From positions 1 to 64,000 of the forward strand of contig JACZTO010000004.1 of NCBI GenBank assembly GCA_022573655.1: 64,000 nucleotides of DNA. The letters run 5' to 3'. The position numbers and the translations under genes are program-made. The DNA is from Pseudomonadota bacterium (GTDB taxonomy: Bacteria; Pseudomonadota; Gammaproteobacteria; Steroidobacterales; Woeseiaceae). Shown piece by piece: positions 36,082 through 44,090 of the stretch. The notes beneath the pieces were generated by a model that was not told where the DNA came from, made no database searches, and worked only from the letters and a program-made list of their open reading frames with translations. The first letter of the stretch is position 1. The number at the start of each line of letters is the position of its first letter.

Positions 36082-36693
36082 ATGAGCAGAAGACAGACAA
36101 GCGAAACCGGGCGCGCGCGTCAGTTGGTCGCCCAGGAAGCAGCCCGCATCATCGTCAATCATGGTATGCGCGACTATCGCCTGGCAAAACGAAAGGCCGC
36201 CGAACGCCTGGGGTTCAATGCACGTGGATCACTGCCGGGTAACACGGAAATCGAAGCGGCGGTTGCCGAACACTTGCAGATTTTCGGTGGCGACTCACAC
36301 GAAGATCGCTTGCGCCTGATGCGCGTCGCGGCGCTTGCGACGATGGAACTACTCGCCAGTTTTGCACCGCGACTTGTCGGGCCCGTGCTGGCCGGCACGG
36401 CCGACGAAAATTCCGTTATCAATCTGCATGTATTCGCGGACAGTCCGGAAGCGGTTGCACTGGAGCTTGCCGATATCGGCCTGCAGTTTCGACCCTATGA
36501 GCGCCGACTCAAGAGTCGCCGCAACCAGGTTGAAACCTATGCGGGCTTCCAGTTTCACCACAACAATAGTTCGATCGAAGCAACCGTGTTTCCGGTGGAT
36601 GGTATTCGGCAAGCGCCGATGAGCCCGATCGACGGCAAGCCAATGCGGCGCGTCGACTCCAATGGCGTACACGAACTGTTGGGGGGACAGTAG
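36082..36693 (+). CDS. Unrecognised protein, possibly nucleotidyltransferase-like
   Basis: About 203 aa from ATG 36082, 5 nt after the mrcA stop; the ORF extends upstream only by overlapping mrcA. RQLVAQEAARIIVNHGMRDYRLAKRKAAERLG is a helical start, and RLVGPVLAGTADENSVINLHVFADSPEAVALEL resembles the core of some nucleotidyltransferase-like proteins of unknown role. I see no complete GS...DxD motif, so the activity is not supported. The last residues GGQ and the TAG come from a REP-like repeat. Probably co-transcribed with mrcA. Confidence 0.65.
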   Translation: MSRRQTSETGRARQLVAQEAARIIVNHGMRDYRLAKRKAAERLGFNARGSLPGNTEIEAAVAEHLQIFGGDSHEDRLRLMRVAALATMELLASFAPRLVGPVLAGTADENSVINLHVFADSPEAVALELADIGLQFRPYERRLKSRRNQVETYAGFQFHHNNSSIEATVFPVDGIRQAPMSPIDGKPMRRVDSNGVHELLGGQ

Positions 36694-36713
36694 GGGGGAC
36701 AGTGACCCTAACT
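36681..36713. repeat. REP-like repeat between convergent genes
   Basis: A partial copy GGGGGGACAGTA is directly followed by a longer one, GGGGGGACAGTGACCCTAACT (36693-36713). The first contains the TAG stop of the upstream gene; the last bases (CT) form part of the gltA stop codon. There is no inverse arm, so this copy is a half-unit compared with 3031-3090. Confidence 0.85.
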
Positions 36714-38004
36714 AGCGTTTTTTGATAGGAACATAGTCCCGCACTGTCGGTCCGGTATAGATCTGGCGTGGTCGCGATATCTTGCCTTTCGGGTTCGCAA
36801 TCATTTCGCGCCAATGTGCAGCCCAACCGACGGAACGGCCAAGCGCAAACATGACCGTGAACATCGAGGTCGGAATTCCCAACGCCTTGTAAATAATACC
36901 CGAGTAAAAGTCGACGTTCGGATACAGATTTTTCTCGATGAAGTATTCATCCTTGAGCGCCACACTCTCCAGTTCAAGGGCCAGATCGAACAACGGCGTG
37001 TTTCTTTGATCAAGTCTCGCCAGAACCTTGTGGCACATACCGCGAATAATCGTCGCGCGCGGATCAAAGTTCTTGTAAACACGATGTCCAAAACCCATCA
37101 GGCGAAACGGATCATTCTTGTCCTTCGCTTTGGCTACGAACTTGCCAATCTGACTCGCATCACCGATTTCTTCCAGCATCGTCAGCACAGACTCATTCGC
37201 CCCTCCGTGTGCCGGTCCCCAAAGAGCGGATATGCCTGCCGCGATTGCCGAATAAGGATTTGCGCCAGAACTGCCTGCCATACGGACGGTCGACGTTGAG
37301 CAATTTTGTTCATGATCGGCATGCAAAATGAACAGGAGATCGAGCGCCTCCGCGGCAACAGGATCAATCTCGTAGGGTTCCGCCGGGACCGCAAACAACA
37401 TGTGCAGGAGGTTTTCGCAATAATTGAGATCGTTGCGCGGATAGATGAAGGGCTGCCCGACATTAAGCTTGTACGCGGCGGCTGCGATTGTCGGCAACTT
37501 GGCAAGAATCCGGTGCGCAAATTTGTCACGATGCCTGGGATTCGAGGCGTCCAGCTCGTCGTGGTAATACGCCGACATTGAACCAACGACCGCAGACAAC
37601 ATCGCCATCGGATGGGCGTCATAGCGAAAGCCCTTGAAGAAACTGAGCATGCCTTCGTTGAGCATTGTGTGTCGTCGAATCGTCTGATCGAATCCGGCCA
37701 GCTCATCGGTTGTCGGCAGGTTGCCATGCAACAAAAGATAGGCAACTTCGATAAAACTGGAATGCGCCGCGAGTTGTTCCACCGGATAGCCCCGGTACAT
37801 AAGGATGCCTTCTTCACCGTCGATAAAGGTGATATCGGACTCGCAACTTCCCGTTGCGACAAAGCCGGGATCATAGGTGAATACGCCCTGTTCTTTGTAG
37901 AGGCGCGCAATATCGATTGCATCCGGACCGGCTGTGCCTTTCCTGACCGGTAATTCCATTTCAGAGCCGCTTGGACTCGTTAGTCGGTAGGCATCCTCGC
38001 TCAT
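36712..38004 (-). CDS. gltA: Citrate synthase
   Basis: Entry enzyme of the TCA cycle. 430 aa, the hexameric Gram-negative type. [34 protein letters not shown] is the characteristic N-terminal domain. Catalytic His and Asp lie in [27 protein letters not shown] and [23 protein letters not shown] before the ATG is a strong ribosome site. Its stop codon overlaps a repeat copy. Confidence 0.97.
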   Translation of the reverse strand: MSEDAYRLTSPSGSEMELPVRKGTAGPDAIDIARLYKEQGVFTYDPGFVATGSCESDITFIDGEEGILMYRGYPVEQLAAHSSFIEVAYLLLHGNLPTTDELAGFDQTIRRHTMLNEGMLSFFKGFRYDAHPMAMLSAVVGSMSAYYHDELDASNPRHRDKFAHRILAKLPTIAAAAYKLNVGQPFIYPRNDLNYCENLLHMLFAVPAEPYEIDPVAAEALDLLFILHADHEQNCSTSTVRMAGSSGANPYSAIAAGISALWGPAHGGANESVLTMLEEIGDASQIGKFVAKAKDKNDPFRLMGFGHRVYKNFDPRATIIRGMCHKVLARLDQRNTPLFDLALELESVALKDEYFIEKNLYPNVDFYSGIIYKALGIPTSMFTVMFALGRSVGWAAHWREMIANPKGKISRPRQIYTGPTVRDYVPIKKR

Positions 38005-38131
38005 TTTTTCCTCAAATTCCCTCGAACGAACTACATGAGCATAGCAGAGCCCTGCGGGTTCCGGTGTCGTGAAAGACCGTTGCGCCCGGTCATAACTGCC
38101 AGCGAAGCAATCTCCGCGGCGAACGTTGCTA

Positions 38132-38335
38132 CTAGCTTAAGCCGTACTTGCGGCGGAATTTGTCAACACGTCCACCTGTGTCGACGATCTTTTGCTTGCC
38201 GGTGTAGAACGGATGGCACGAGGAGCACACTTCAACCTGGAGATCCTCGCCGAGCGTTGAACGCGTCGTGAATTCGTTGCCACAACCACAGGTGACCTTG
38301 ATGTCGTCGTAATTGGGATGAATATCGGCTTTCAT
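38132..38335 (-). CDS. rpmE: 50S ribosomal protein L31 (zinc-binding form)
   Basis: 67 aa. The four-cysteine C+ form: CGCGNEF and [15 protein letters not shown] give CxC and CxxC zinc ligands. [12 protein letters not shown] is the conserved C-terminus. GGGAG upstream of the ATG is the ribosome site. The promoter lies about 45-70 nt upstream, with DnaA boxes beyond it. Confidence 0.96.
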   Translation of the reverse strand: MKADIHPNYDDIKVTCGCGNEFTTRSTLGEDLQVEVCSSCHPFYTGKQKIVDTGGRVDKFRRKYGLS

Positions 38336-38377
38336 GATGGCTCTCCCGAGCGCGCTAACATATGAAAAAGGTCGCGT

Positions 38378-38406
38378 AGGATATAGCGAAGCGGGGATTG
38401 CTGCAA
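38378..38406 (-). promoter_or_regulatory. rpmE promoter
   Basis: Minus strand: TTGCAG (38406-38401), 17-bp spacer, TATCCT (38383-38378). It precedes the rpmE ATG by about 43 nt and lies 10 bp from the DnaA box cluster. Confidence 0.55.
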
Positions 38407-38415
38407 GCCTTGATT

Positions 38416-38451
38416 CTTATCCACAGAACCTGTGGATAAGACTGTGGACAA
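38416..38451. promoter_or_regulatory. DnaA box cluster: perfect inverted pair plus one near-box
   Basis: CTTATCCACAG (38416-38426) and CTGTGGATAAG (38430-38440) form an exact 11-bp inverted repeat with 3-nt spacer, each holding the consensus DnaA box TTATCCACA. A third, one-mismatch box TGTGGACAA lies at 38443-38451. The cluster directly abuts the rpmE promoter. It could regulate rpmE or hold DnaA. It lacks the many boxes and the AT-rich 13-mers of an origin. Confidence 0.75.
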
Positions 38452-38719
38452 AATTTGAGTGAATGCCCTAAGTTGCGGTTTTTCAAGCATCGTTTTCAAA
38501 ATGACTATTTTATGTCCATTTTCGTTAGCGTAGGAAAAACAATGGCTTACACGCGACATGCAACGCGGCGAGTGAGATCGGGTGCCTCTAACGCTGAAAA
38601 TAAAGGCGTCGCCGTAGTGTTGTGCATAAATGAAAATCTTGAACCAGGGTTCCACGACTGGTGAATTTGGATTTCCACCCACCGAAAGCGCGCAATTTGA
38701 CGCCTCAATATCGATCCCA
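38452..38719. other. Intergenic stretch between DnaA boxes and hemW; one doubtful small ORF
   Basis: About 270 bp. AT-rich near 38475-38535. An ATG at 38541 (+) with AGGA 7 nt upstream opens a 40-codon ORF, MAYTRHATRRVRSGASN... to 38664, with an Arg-rich start; I recognise no family. The longer ORF-track entries here (38455..38664 + and 38332..38757 -) have no recognisable features. No terminator for hemW is apparent. Confidence 0.3.
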
Positions 38720-39874
38720 TTAAGCGCTGTCGAGAAGAAATTCGGACTGCAAGTCATTCAAAAAACGACCGCCCAGGTCCGTTGGTCGCCAGACGGCGTC
38801 GTCGGCGCGCGCGATCAAGCCTCGTTCGCGGGCGCCGCTCGTGGCAGCGAATAGAGCCGCTGCGGTCAGACCAGTGGTGTCACAGAAGGTGCTCTCGGCA
38901 AATCCGTCATTCAGGCGCAAGGCATTCAACATGAATTCGAACACGAGATCAGAGGCGCTTAGCGCCACCGCCCGCCCCAGATCGGCACCTGTCTCGACAT
39001 CTATCATGTACTGCAACGGATTCGCCGGCTTCTGGTAGCGCAGTATCCCCTCTGCAACAGTCAGCTTGCCGTGCGCCCCCGCGCCAACCGCCACGTAGTC
39101 GCCGAACAGCCAGTAGTTGAGATTGTGCCGGCAGCGACTACCGCTACGCGCAAACGCTGATACTTCGTATTGTGCATAGCCGCGTGAACCCAGCAAAGAT
39201 CGACCACGAACCTGAATTTCGAAAGCCAGTTCATCATCCGGCATGTTCGCCGGCGGACGGGCGTAGAAAACCGTGTTCGGCTCGAGTGTCAATTCGTACC
39301 AGGAAATGTGCGCAGGTGCGAGGCGCATCGCCGATTCCAGGTCTGCCAGCGCGTCGGCAACGCTTTGGCCGGGCAGTCCGTGCATCAGGTCAATGTTGAT
39401 ATTTTCGAAGCCACCCTTATGTGCGTCGCTCACCGCCCTTACGATGTCAGCGCTATCGTGAATGCGACCCAGGACTTGCAGTTGCCTGTCGTCAAAACTC
39501 TGCGCACCTATCGAGAGTCGGTTAACGCCGGCTTTCCGGTATCCTGCCGCGTCACCACACTCCACGCTGCCGGGATTTGCCTCCATTGTGATCTCTGCGT
39601 CGTCAGCAACCTGAAAAATCGTTGTTATGCCGCCGAGCAAACGGCCGATTTCGGCAGGTGAAAAAAGACTCGGCGTACCACCGCCTAGAAAGATGGTTTC
39701 AATGACGCGCCCGTCTGCCCGAGCCGACTCCAGGTCGAGGTCCACGAGCAAGGCATCCAGATAGCGTTTCTTTGCCGGCGCATCACCAGCCTGGTGGGAA
39801 TTAAAGTCGCAATATGGACACTTGCGAACACACCACGGCAGATGCACATACAGGGAAAGAGGTGGTTGCTTCAC
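38720..39874 (-). CDS. hemW: Radical SAM heme chaperone HemW
   Basis: 384 aa. YVHLPWCVRKCPYCDF carries the CxxxCxxC cluster motif followed by Phe rather than the extra Cys of HemN; this distinguishes HemW, a heme-binding chaperone, from true coproporphyrinogen dehydrogenases. FLGGGTPSLF, ITMEANPGSVE and NRLSIGAQSF are the SAM and substrate blocks; a HemN C-terminal domain follows. The start overlaps the rdgB stop (ATGA). Confidence 0.93.
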   Translation of the reverse strand: MKQPPLSLYVHLPWCVRKCPYCDFNSHQAGDAPAKKRYLDALLVDLDLESARADGRVIETIFLGGGTPSLFSPAEIGRLLGGITTIFQVADDAEITMEANPGSVECGDAAGYRKAGVNRLSIGAQSFDDRQLQVLGRIHDSADIVRAVSDAHKGGFENINIDLMHGLPGQSVADALADLESAMRLAPAHISWYELTLEPNTVFYARPPANMPDDELAFEIQVRGRSLLGSRGYAQYEVSAFARSGSRCRHNLNYWLFGDYVAVGAGAHGKLTVAEGILRYQKPANPLQYMIDVETGADLGRAVALSASDLVFEFMLNALRLNDGFAESTFCDTTGLTAAALFAATSGARERGLIARADDAVWRPTDLGGRFLNDLQSEFLLDSA

Positions 39875-40479
39875 GAATATCGCTGCTCGATCAAAGCAAC
39901 AAGTTTACGCAGCGCCTGGCCACGGTGGCTGCAAACATTTTTCTGTGCGGGCGAGAGTTCCGCGGCACTGCGACCACTTTCAACATCCTGGAATATCGGG
40001 TCGTAACCGAAACCGCCTGCGCCTCGTCGTTTGTTCAGTATAGAGCCGTGCCAGATGCCTTCGGCCAGTAGCGGCTTGGTGTCCTGTGGTGCAACGAATG
40101 TTGCGACGCAATGAAATGCGGCTGTTCGAGACTCGCCGGAAACACCTTTTAACTCGTCGAGCAGTTTGGCGATATTGCTGTCATCATCGGCATCGGAGCC
40201 GGAATAGCGCGCCGAGTATATGCCAGGCGCGCCATCCAGTGCATCAACGACCAGTCCCGAGTCATCAGCAATAGCCGGCAAATCTGTCGCCGCGCTTGCG
40301 TGCAGCGCCTTGAGCAGAGAATTTTCTGCAAAGCTGGCGCCCGTCTCTTCAATAGCTGCGACGCCCAGCTCAGCCTGGGCGACCACCGTAACGCCCAATC
40401 CATCGAGCAAGTACGCGATCTCACGCAGCTTGCCCACGTTGCTGCTGGCCATGACGAACTTCTTCGGCACATTCATCAC
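39871..40479 (-). CDS. rdgB: XTP/dITP diphosphatase (RdgB/HAM1)
   Basis: Removes non-canonical purine nucleotides (ITP, dITP, XTP). 202 aa. [10 protein letters not shown] is the nucleotide-binding SxNxxK motif, [24 protein letters not shown] the metal-binding region, and FGYDPIF and SHRGQAL the base-binding motifs. Two Met codons open the gene. ATGA overlaps on both sides with hemW and rph. Confidence 0.95.
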   Translation of the reverse strand: MMNVPKKFVMASSNVGKLREIAYLLDGLGVTVVAQAELGVAAIEETGASFAENSLLKALHASAATDLPAIADDSGLVVDALDGAPGIYSARYSGSDADDDSNIAKLLDELKGVSGESRTAAFHCVATFVAPQDTKPLLAEGIWHGSILNKRRGAGGFGYDPIFQDVESGRSAAELSPAQKNVCSHRGQALRKLVALIEQRYS

Positions 40480-41201
40480 AACGCCGCCGTGGCAATTGCC
40501 TCGTTCTGTGCACCGATGATTTCTGTTATCCCGCTGCGTGCGAGTTTCAGCATTGCCGCAAACTCGTCGTCGCTGAATGCATGTCCTTCTGCCGTACCCT
40601 GGACTTCGATAAAACGTGACGCGTCGTTCATTACGACGTTCATGTCCGTTTCAGCCTCGGAGTCCTCGGCGTAATCGAGATCAAGCACCACCGTACCGCG
40701 ATAAATGCCAACAGAAATCGCAGCAACCTGGCCGTGCAACGGGTTCTTTTTCAAGCGGCCCTTGGCGACATGCCGCTGCATCGCTATCGCCAGTGCAACG
40801 TAGGCGCCACTGATGGCGGCAGTCCTCGTTCCGCCGTCTGCCTGAATAACGTCACAGTCCAAAATCACTGACCGTTCGCCCAAAGCGTCAAGGTCAGTTA
40901 TCGCACGCAAAGAACGCCCTATCAGCCGCTGAATTTCCAGCGTCCTGCCACCTTGCTTGCCGCGCGCCGCTTCGCGGCCAGATCGAGTATGCGTTGCGCG
41001 CGGCAACATGCCGTACTCTGCGGTTACCCAACCTCTGCCCTTGCCGCGCATCCAGCCGGGCACACGATCTTCGATGCTTGCTGTGCACAGAACCTGCGTA
41101 TCGCCAAACACGGCAAGCACGCTGCCCTCTGCGTGTTTCGTATAGTCAACCACAAAACGCAGTTCGCGCAATGCTGCGGGTTCGCGACCACTCGGGCGCA
41201 T
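40476..41201 (-). CDS. rph: Ribonuclease PH
   Basis: Phosphorolytic 3' exoribonuclease for tRNA maturation. 241 aa with an intact C-terminus. [45 protein letters not shown] and RSLRAITDL are conserved phosphate and RNA contact blocks; [18 protein letters not shown] carries the metal site. AAGGAGAG before the ATG is a good ribosome site. It is followed by rdgB and hemW in one operon. Confidence 0.96.
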   Translation of the reverse strand: MRPSGREPAALRELRFVVDYTKHAEGSVLAVFGDTQVLCTASIEDRVPGWMRGKGRGWVTAEYGMLPRATHTRSGREAARGKQGGRTLEIQRLIGRSLRAITDLDALGERSVILDCDVIQADGGTRTAAISGAYVALAIAMQRHVAKGRLKKNPLHGQVAAISVGIYRGTVVLDLDYAEDSEAETDMNVVMNDASRFIEVQGTAEGHAFSDDEFAAMLKLARSGITEIIGAQNEAIATAAL

Positions 41202-41225
41202 AATTTCTCTCCTTCGGCAGCCAGA

Positions 41226-41972
41226 TCAGCGGCCGAGCCACCTTAACGCGGTACCCGTTGTATTGTCACTGTGAGGGGAGTTTACGCTCAGGGCCTGAAC
41301 GCTCAGCGCTTTCAGATTCTCGACCAGGTTGTTTTCTCCTGGCGCGCCAATATTGGCCATGTCTGCATCACTGAGTCCCGACCAGAGTCCATCAGTACAA
41401 GCCAGCAACACATCACCAGGATTCAGTTCTTTGCGGTTCGTGATGCTCATATCGGGGACTGGCGCATCGCCGCCGATGCAACATTCCACAAAATTGCGCA
41501 TCGGATGGTCTTGCGCTTCTTCCTCGGTGATCGCACCTTCTTGTATGAGCACTTCCACATGGCTGTGATCACGCGAGCGGGTTACTACTGCGCCGTCCCT
41601 CACCAGGTAAATGCGGCTGTCACCGATGTGCGCCCAGAAGGCCCCGCCCTCCTGGACCAGGCAGATAGCGCAGGTTGCGCGCGGACGAAAGTCGACCGCC
41701 ATGTCCTGACCTCCGCGCACGACCTCGTCATGTGCACGCGACAATGCCATGTACAGAAAACCCTGCGGATCGAAGATCGGCTGCACGGTGCTCATGAACG
41801 CATCCTGCACCACCTTCAGTCCCGTCTCCGCCGCTCGCGCGCCATCCGAGTGTCCCCCCATGCCGTCGAACACCAGCATGATGGCCGCATCGTCCGAAAT
41901 TACGACGGCGGCACGATCCTGATTGTCCTGGCGATCGCCGAGAGCAGAGACTTTGGCGTATTCGATTTGCAT
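41226..41972 (-). CDS. PP2C-family protein phosphatase
   Basis: About 248 aa. Metal-binding and catalytic motifs of PPM phosphatases: LVFDGMGGHSDG, AHIGDSRIYLVRDG, ACTDGLWSGLSDADM and a C-terminal SDNTT. NQDRAAVV near the start is the first motif. The ORF extends to 42032, but Met21 at 41972 begins the domain at the usual distance and is chosen. It lies 24 nt upstream of rph. Likely acts on Ser/Thr phosphoproteins; no partner kinase is in the window. Confidence 0.88.
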   Translation of the reverse strand: MQIEYAKVSALGDRQDNQDRAAVVISDDAAIMLVFDGMGGHSDGARAAETGLKVVQDAFMSTVQPIFDPQGFLYMALSRAHDEVVRGGQDMAVDFRPRATCAICLVQEGGAFWAHIGDSRIYLVRDGAVVTRSRDHSHVEVLIQEGAITEEEAQDHPMRNFVECCIGGDAPVPDMSITNRKELNPGDVLLACTDGLWSGLSDADMANIGAPGENNLVENLKALSVQALSVNSPHSDNTTGTALRWLGR

Positions 41973-42108
41973 AGTAGTCAGAAGCACATAGGTAGCAATA
42001 AGCAGTGATTGTTGGCCTTTGGCCGCGGCCACAGACTAGAATGTTGAAATCCTGAAATCCGTGACCCAGGCATCACAATTGCTGCAATCCCCAAGGAGAA
42101 CAGAGCAG

Positions 42109-42975
42109 ATGGTACACAGTATGACAGGCTTCGCGCGCGAGTCAGTTGAAACGGACATTGGCACACTGAGTTGGGAAATTCGTGCGGTCAATCATCGTTA
42201 TCTCGACGTACAGTTCAAGATACCCGAAGAATTACGCCCGCAGGAACACGCTTTTCGCCAGCAGGTCAGCGCTGTTATAGGCCGCGGTAAAGTCGAATGC
42301 GCCTTGTCCTTTCGCCACGCCCTCAACCGCCAGTCTGAAATGCAGATCGACGCAGAGCTTGTTGCGCTGCTTGAAACGCGTATCACAGAGCTCGGCACGA
42401 GGCTGCCGAACATGGCCGCTGTGAACCCGCTTGAAATATTGCGCTGGCCCGGTGTTATTCAGCAAACAGACGTCGACACAGAACCGCTGTTTGATCTGGC
42501 GACGACGTTGCTTTCAACCACACTGGAATCCATCACCGCAATGCGCAGAAGCGAGGGCAAGCGCATTGAAGAGATGCTTGAGTCGCGCAGCAAAGATATT
42601 GACGCGATCGCGCGCGCCGTACGCGAACGCATGCCGGATGTGCTCGGCGCAGCGCGCACGAAGCAGAAAGAACGAATTGATAAACTTGACGTCCAGGCCG
42701 ACCCCGCCAGACTTGAAGTCGAACTGGCACTAATCGCGCAAAAACTTGATATCGACGAGGAGCTGGATCGACTTGCCAGTCACCTTGTTGAAATTCGCAC
42801 TGCATTGCAGGACAAGAAACCGGTCGGGCGGCGGCTGGATTTCCTGATGCAGGAACTCAATCGCGAAGCGAATACGCTCGGCTCAAAGTCCGCCGACACA
42901 ACGACGACGAAAGCAGCTGTCGACCTGAAGGTCCTGATCGAACAGATGCGCGAACAAATTCAGAACATTGAGTAA
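42109..42975 (+). CDS. yicC: YicC-family endoribonuclease
   Basis: About 288 aa. MVHSMTGFARES aligns with the N-terminus of E. coli YicC; WEIRAVNHRYLD, RGKVECALSFR, and the C-terminal KPVGRRLDFLMQELNREANTLGSKS with KVLIEQMREQIQNIE are family hallmarks. YicC proteins have been shown to be endoribonucleases. The ORF runs from 42061 (GTG), but AAGGAG 10 nt before ATG 42109 fixes the start. The gene is divergent from the PP2C gene and 6 nt before gmk. Confidence 0.93.
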   Translation: MVHSMTGFARESVETDIGTLSWEIRAVNHRYLDVQFKIPEELRPQEHAFRQQVSAVIGRGKVECALSFRHALNRQSEMQIDAELVALLETRITELGTRLPNMAAVNPLEILRWPGVIQQTDVDTEPLFDLATTLLSTTLESITAMRRSEGKRIEEMLESRSKDIDAIARAVRERMPDVLGAARTKQKERIDKLDVQADPARLEVELALIAQKLDIDEELDRLASHLVEIRTALQDKKPVGRRLDFLMQELNREANTLGSKSADTTTTKAAVDLKVLIEQMREQIQNIE

Positions 42976-42981
42976 GGCTTG

Positions 42982-43632
42982 ATGAGCGAAGACTCGATAA
43001 ACGAAACCTCGATGACTGAAAACAAGGCACGCCTGTTTGTCATTGCAGCACCCTCTGGCGCTGGCAAGACCACGATTGTCAGAAAATTGCTTGCCCGTAA
43101 CCCCGAGTTGCACTTTTCGATTTCGTACACGACACGCGAAAGACGACGTACCGAGGTTGATGGCGCGGACTACCTGTTCGTCGATTTGGCCGAATTCACA
43201 AGATTGCGCGAGAGCGGTGAGCTGCTGGAATACGCCAGGGTTTTCGACAACTGGTATGCGACAAGTCGCAAGCAGGTTGAGCAGCATCTTGCGGAAGGTC
43301 ACAGCGTCATCCTGGAAATCGACTGGCAGGGCGCGCGCCAGGTACGCGAATCGATGCCCGAGTGCGTCACGATATTCGTGCTGCCGCCCTCTCTGCAGGA
43401 ATTGGAACGGCGGCTGCGAGACCGACGCACTGACGATGCAGAAGTGATCGAGCGGCGGCTGGCTGATGCACGCGGTGATATGTCGCACTGGGACGAATTT
43501 CATTACATCATCATTAATGACGATCTTGAGAAGGCCGTTGCGGATCTAAACGACGTGATACTGGGCCAGGGGCATGCCAATGCGGCGACAGATAAGCACC
43601 TCAGAATGGCTGTCACCGAAATCACTGGTTGA
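42982..43632 (+). CDS. gmk: Guanylate kinase
   Basis: Converts GMP to GDP. About 216 aa. P-loop [12 protein letters not shown]-binding [31 protein letters not shown]; lid [10 protein letters not shown]. The ORF starts at a TTG (42979) directly before ATG 42982; the ATG is chosen. The N-terminal 15 residues before [11 protein letters not shown] are an acidic extension. Confidence 0.96.
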   Translation: MSEDSINETSMTENKARLFVIAAPSGAGKTTIVRKLLARNPELHFSISYTTRERRRTEVDGADYLFVDLAEFTRLRESGELLEYARVFDNWYATSRKQVEQHLAEGHSVILEIDWQGARQVRESMPECVTIFVLPPSLQELERRLRDRRTDDAEVIERRLADARGDMSHWDEFHYIIINDDLEKAVADLNDVILGQGHANAATDKHLRMAVTEITG

Positions 43633-43645
43633 GCGGTTACGGACC

Positions 43646-43673
43646 TTGCACACTTATAACGTTTGGTTATATA
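43646..43673 (+). promoter_or_regulatory. Promoter upstream of rpoZ
   Basis: TTGCAC (43646-43651), 16-bp spacer, TATATA (43668-43673), in the 128-bp gap between gmk and rpoZ. It lies about 87 nt before the rpoZ ATG. Confidence 0.55.
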
Positions 43674-43760
43674 GGTTGGCATTCGTGTGTGTCCCTCGCG
43701 TACACTCCTGCGCCGCGCATCAATAAAGCGCGCATTGCCACATTAACAAGGACACTGAAC

Positions 43761-44042
43761 ATGGCCAGAATTACGGTCGAAGACTGCGTCGAAAACATCG
43801 AAAACATTTTTGAAATGGTGCTCGTCGCCGCCAAACGCGCGCGGCGTGTAGCGCACGGTGCCGAGCCAATGGTCGATCTGGAAAATGACAAACCAACCGT
43901 CGTTGCATTGCGGGAAATTGCCGAAGGCCTCGTTACTCCGGCGATCCTCGACGAGATCGACCAGCCTGTGGTCGAAGACCTGCTGCAAGCCGAAGCCATA
44001 GAGGCCATTCTTCCGGTTCGCGGCATCTCCATAGGCAATTAG
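43761..44042 (+). CDS. rpoZ: RNA polymerase omega subunit
   Basis: 93 aa assembly subunit of RNA polymerase. [38 protein letters not shown] is the standard N-terminus, although ENIFEMV replaces the common [19 protein letters not shown] is the second conserved block. The ORF track starts this frame at 43629; the real ATG is 43761 with AAGGA upstream. It precedes spoT, as usual. Confidence 0.95.
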   Translation: MARITVEDCVENIENIFEMVLVAAKRARRVAHGAEPMVDLENDKPTVVALREIAEGLVTPAILDEIDQPVVEDLLQAEAIEAILPVRGISIGN

Positions 44043-44090
44043 CCGCGCCCGGCGACGACATATCGCCCGATCCGCGGGTATGATCGGAGC

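Noticed and set aside
38416-38719. Possible chromosomal origin (DnaA boxes plus AT-rich stretch)
   Set aside because: Only three boxes, no set of AT-rich 13-mers, and no dnaA, dnaN, mnmG or parAB nearby. A regulatory or titration site fits better.
38332-38757. 141-aa minus-strand ORF between hemW and rpmE
   Set aside because: It overlaps the hemW end, the DnaA boxes, the rpmE promoter and the rpmE start, and shows no family features.
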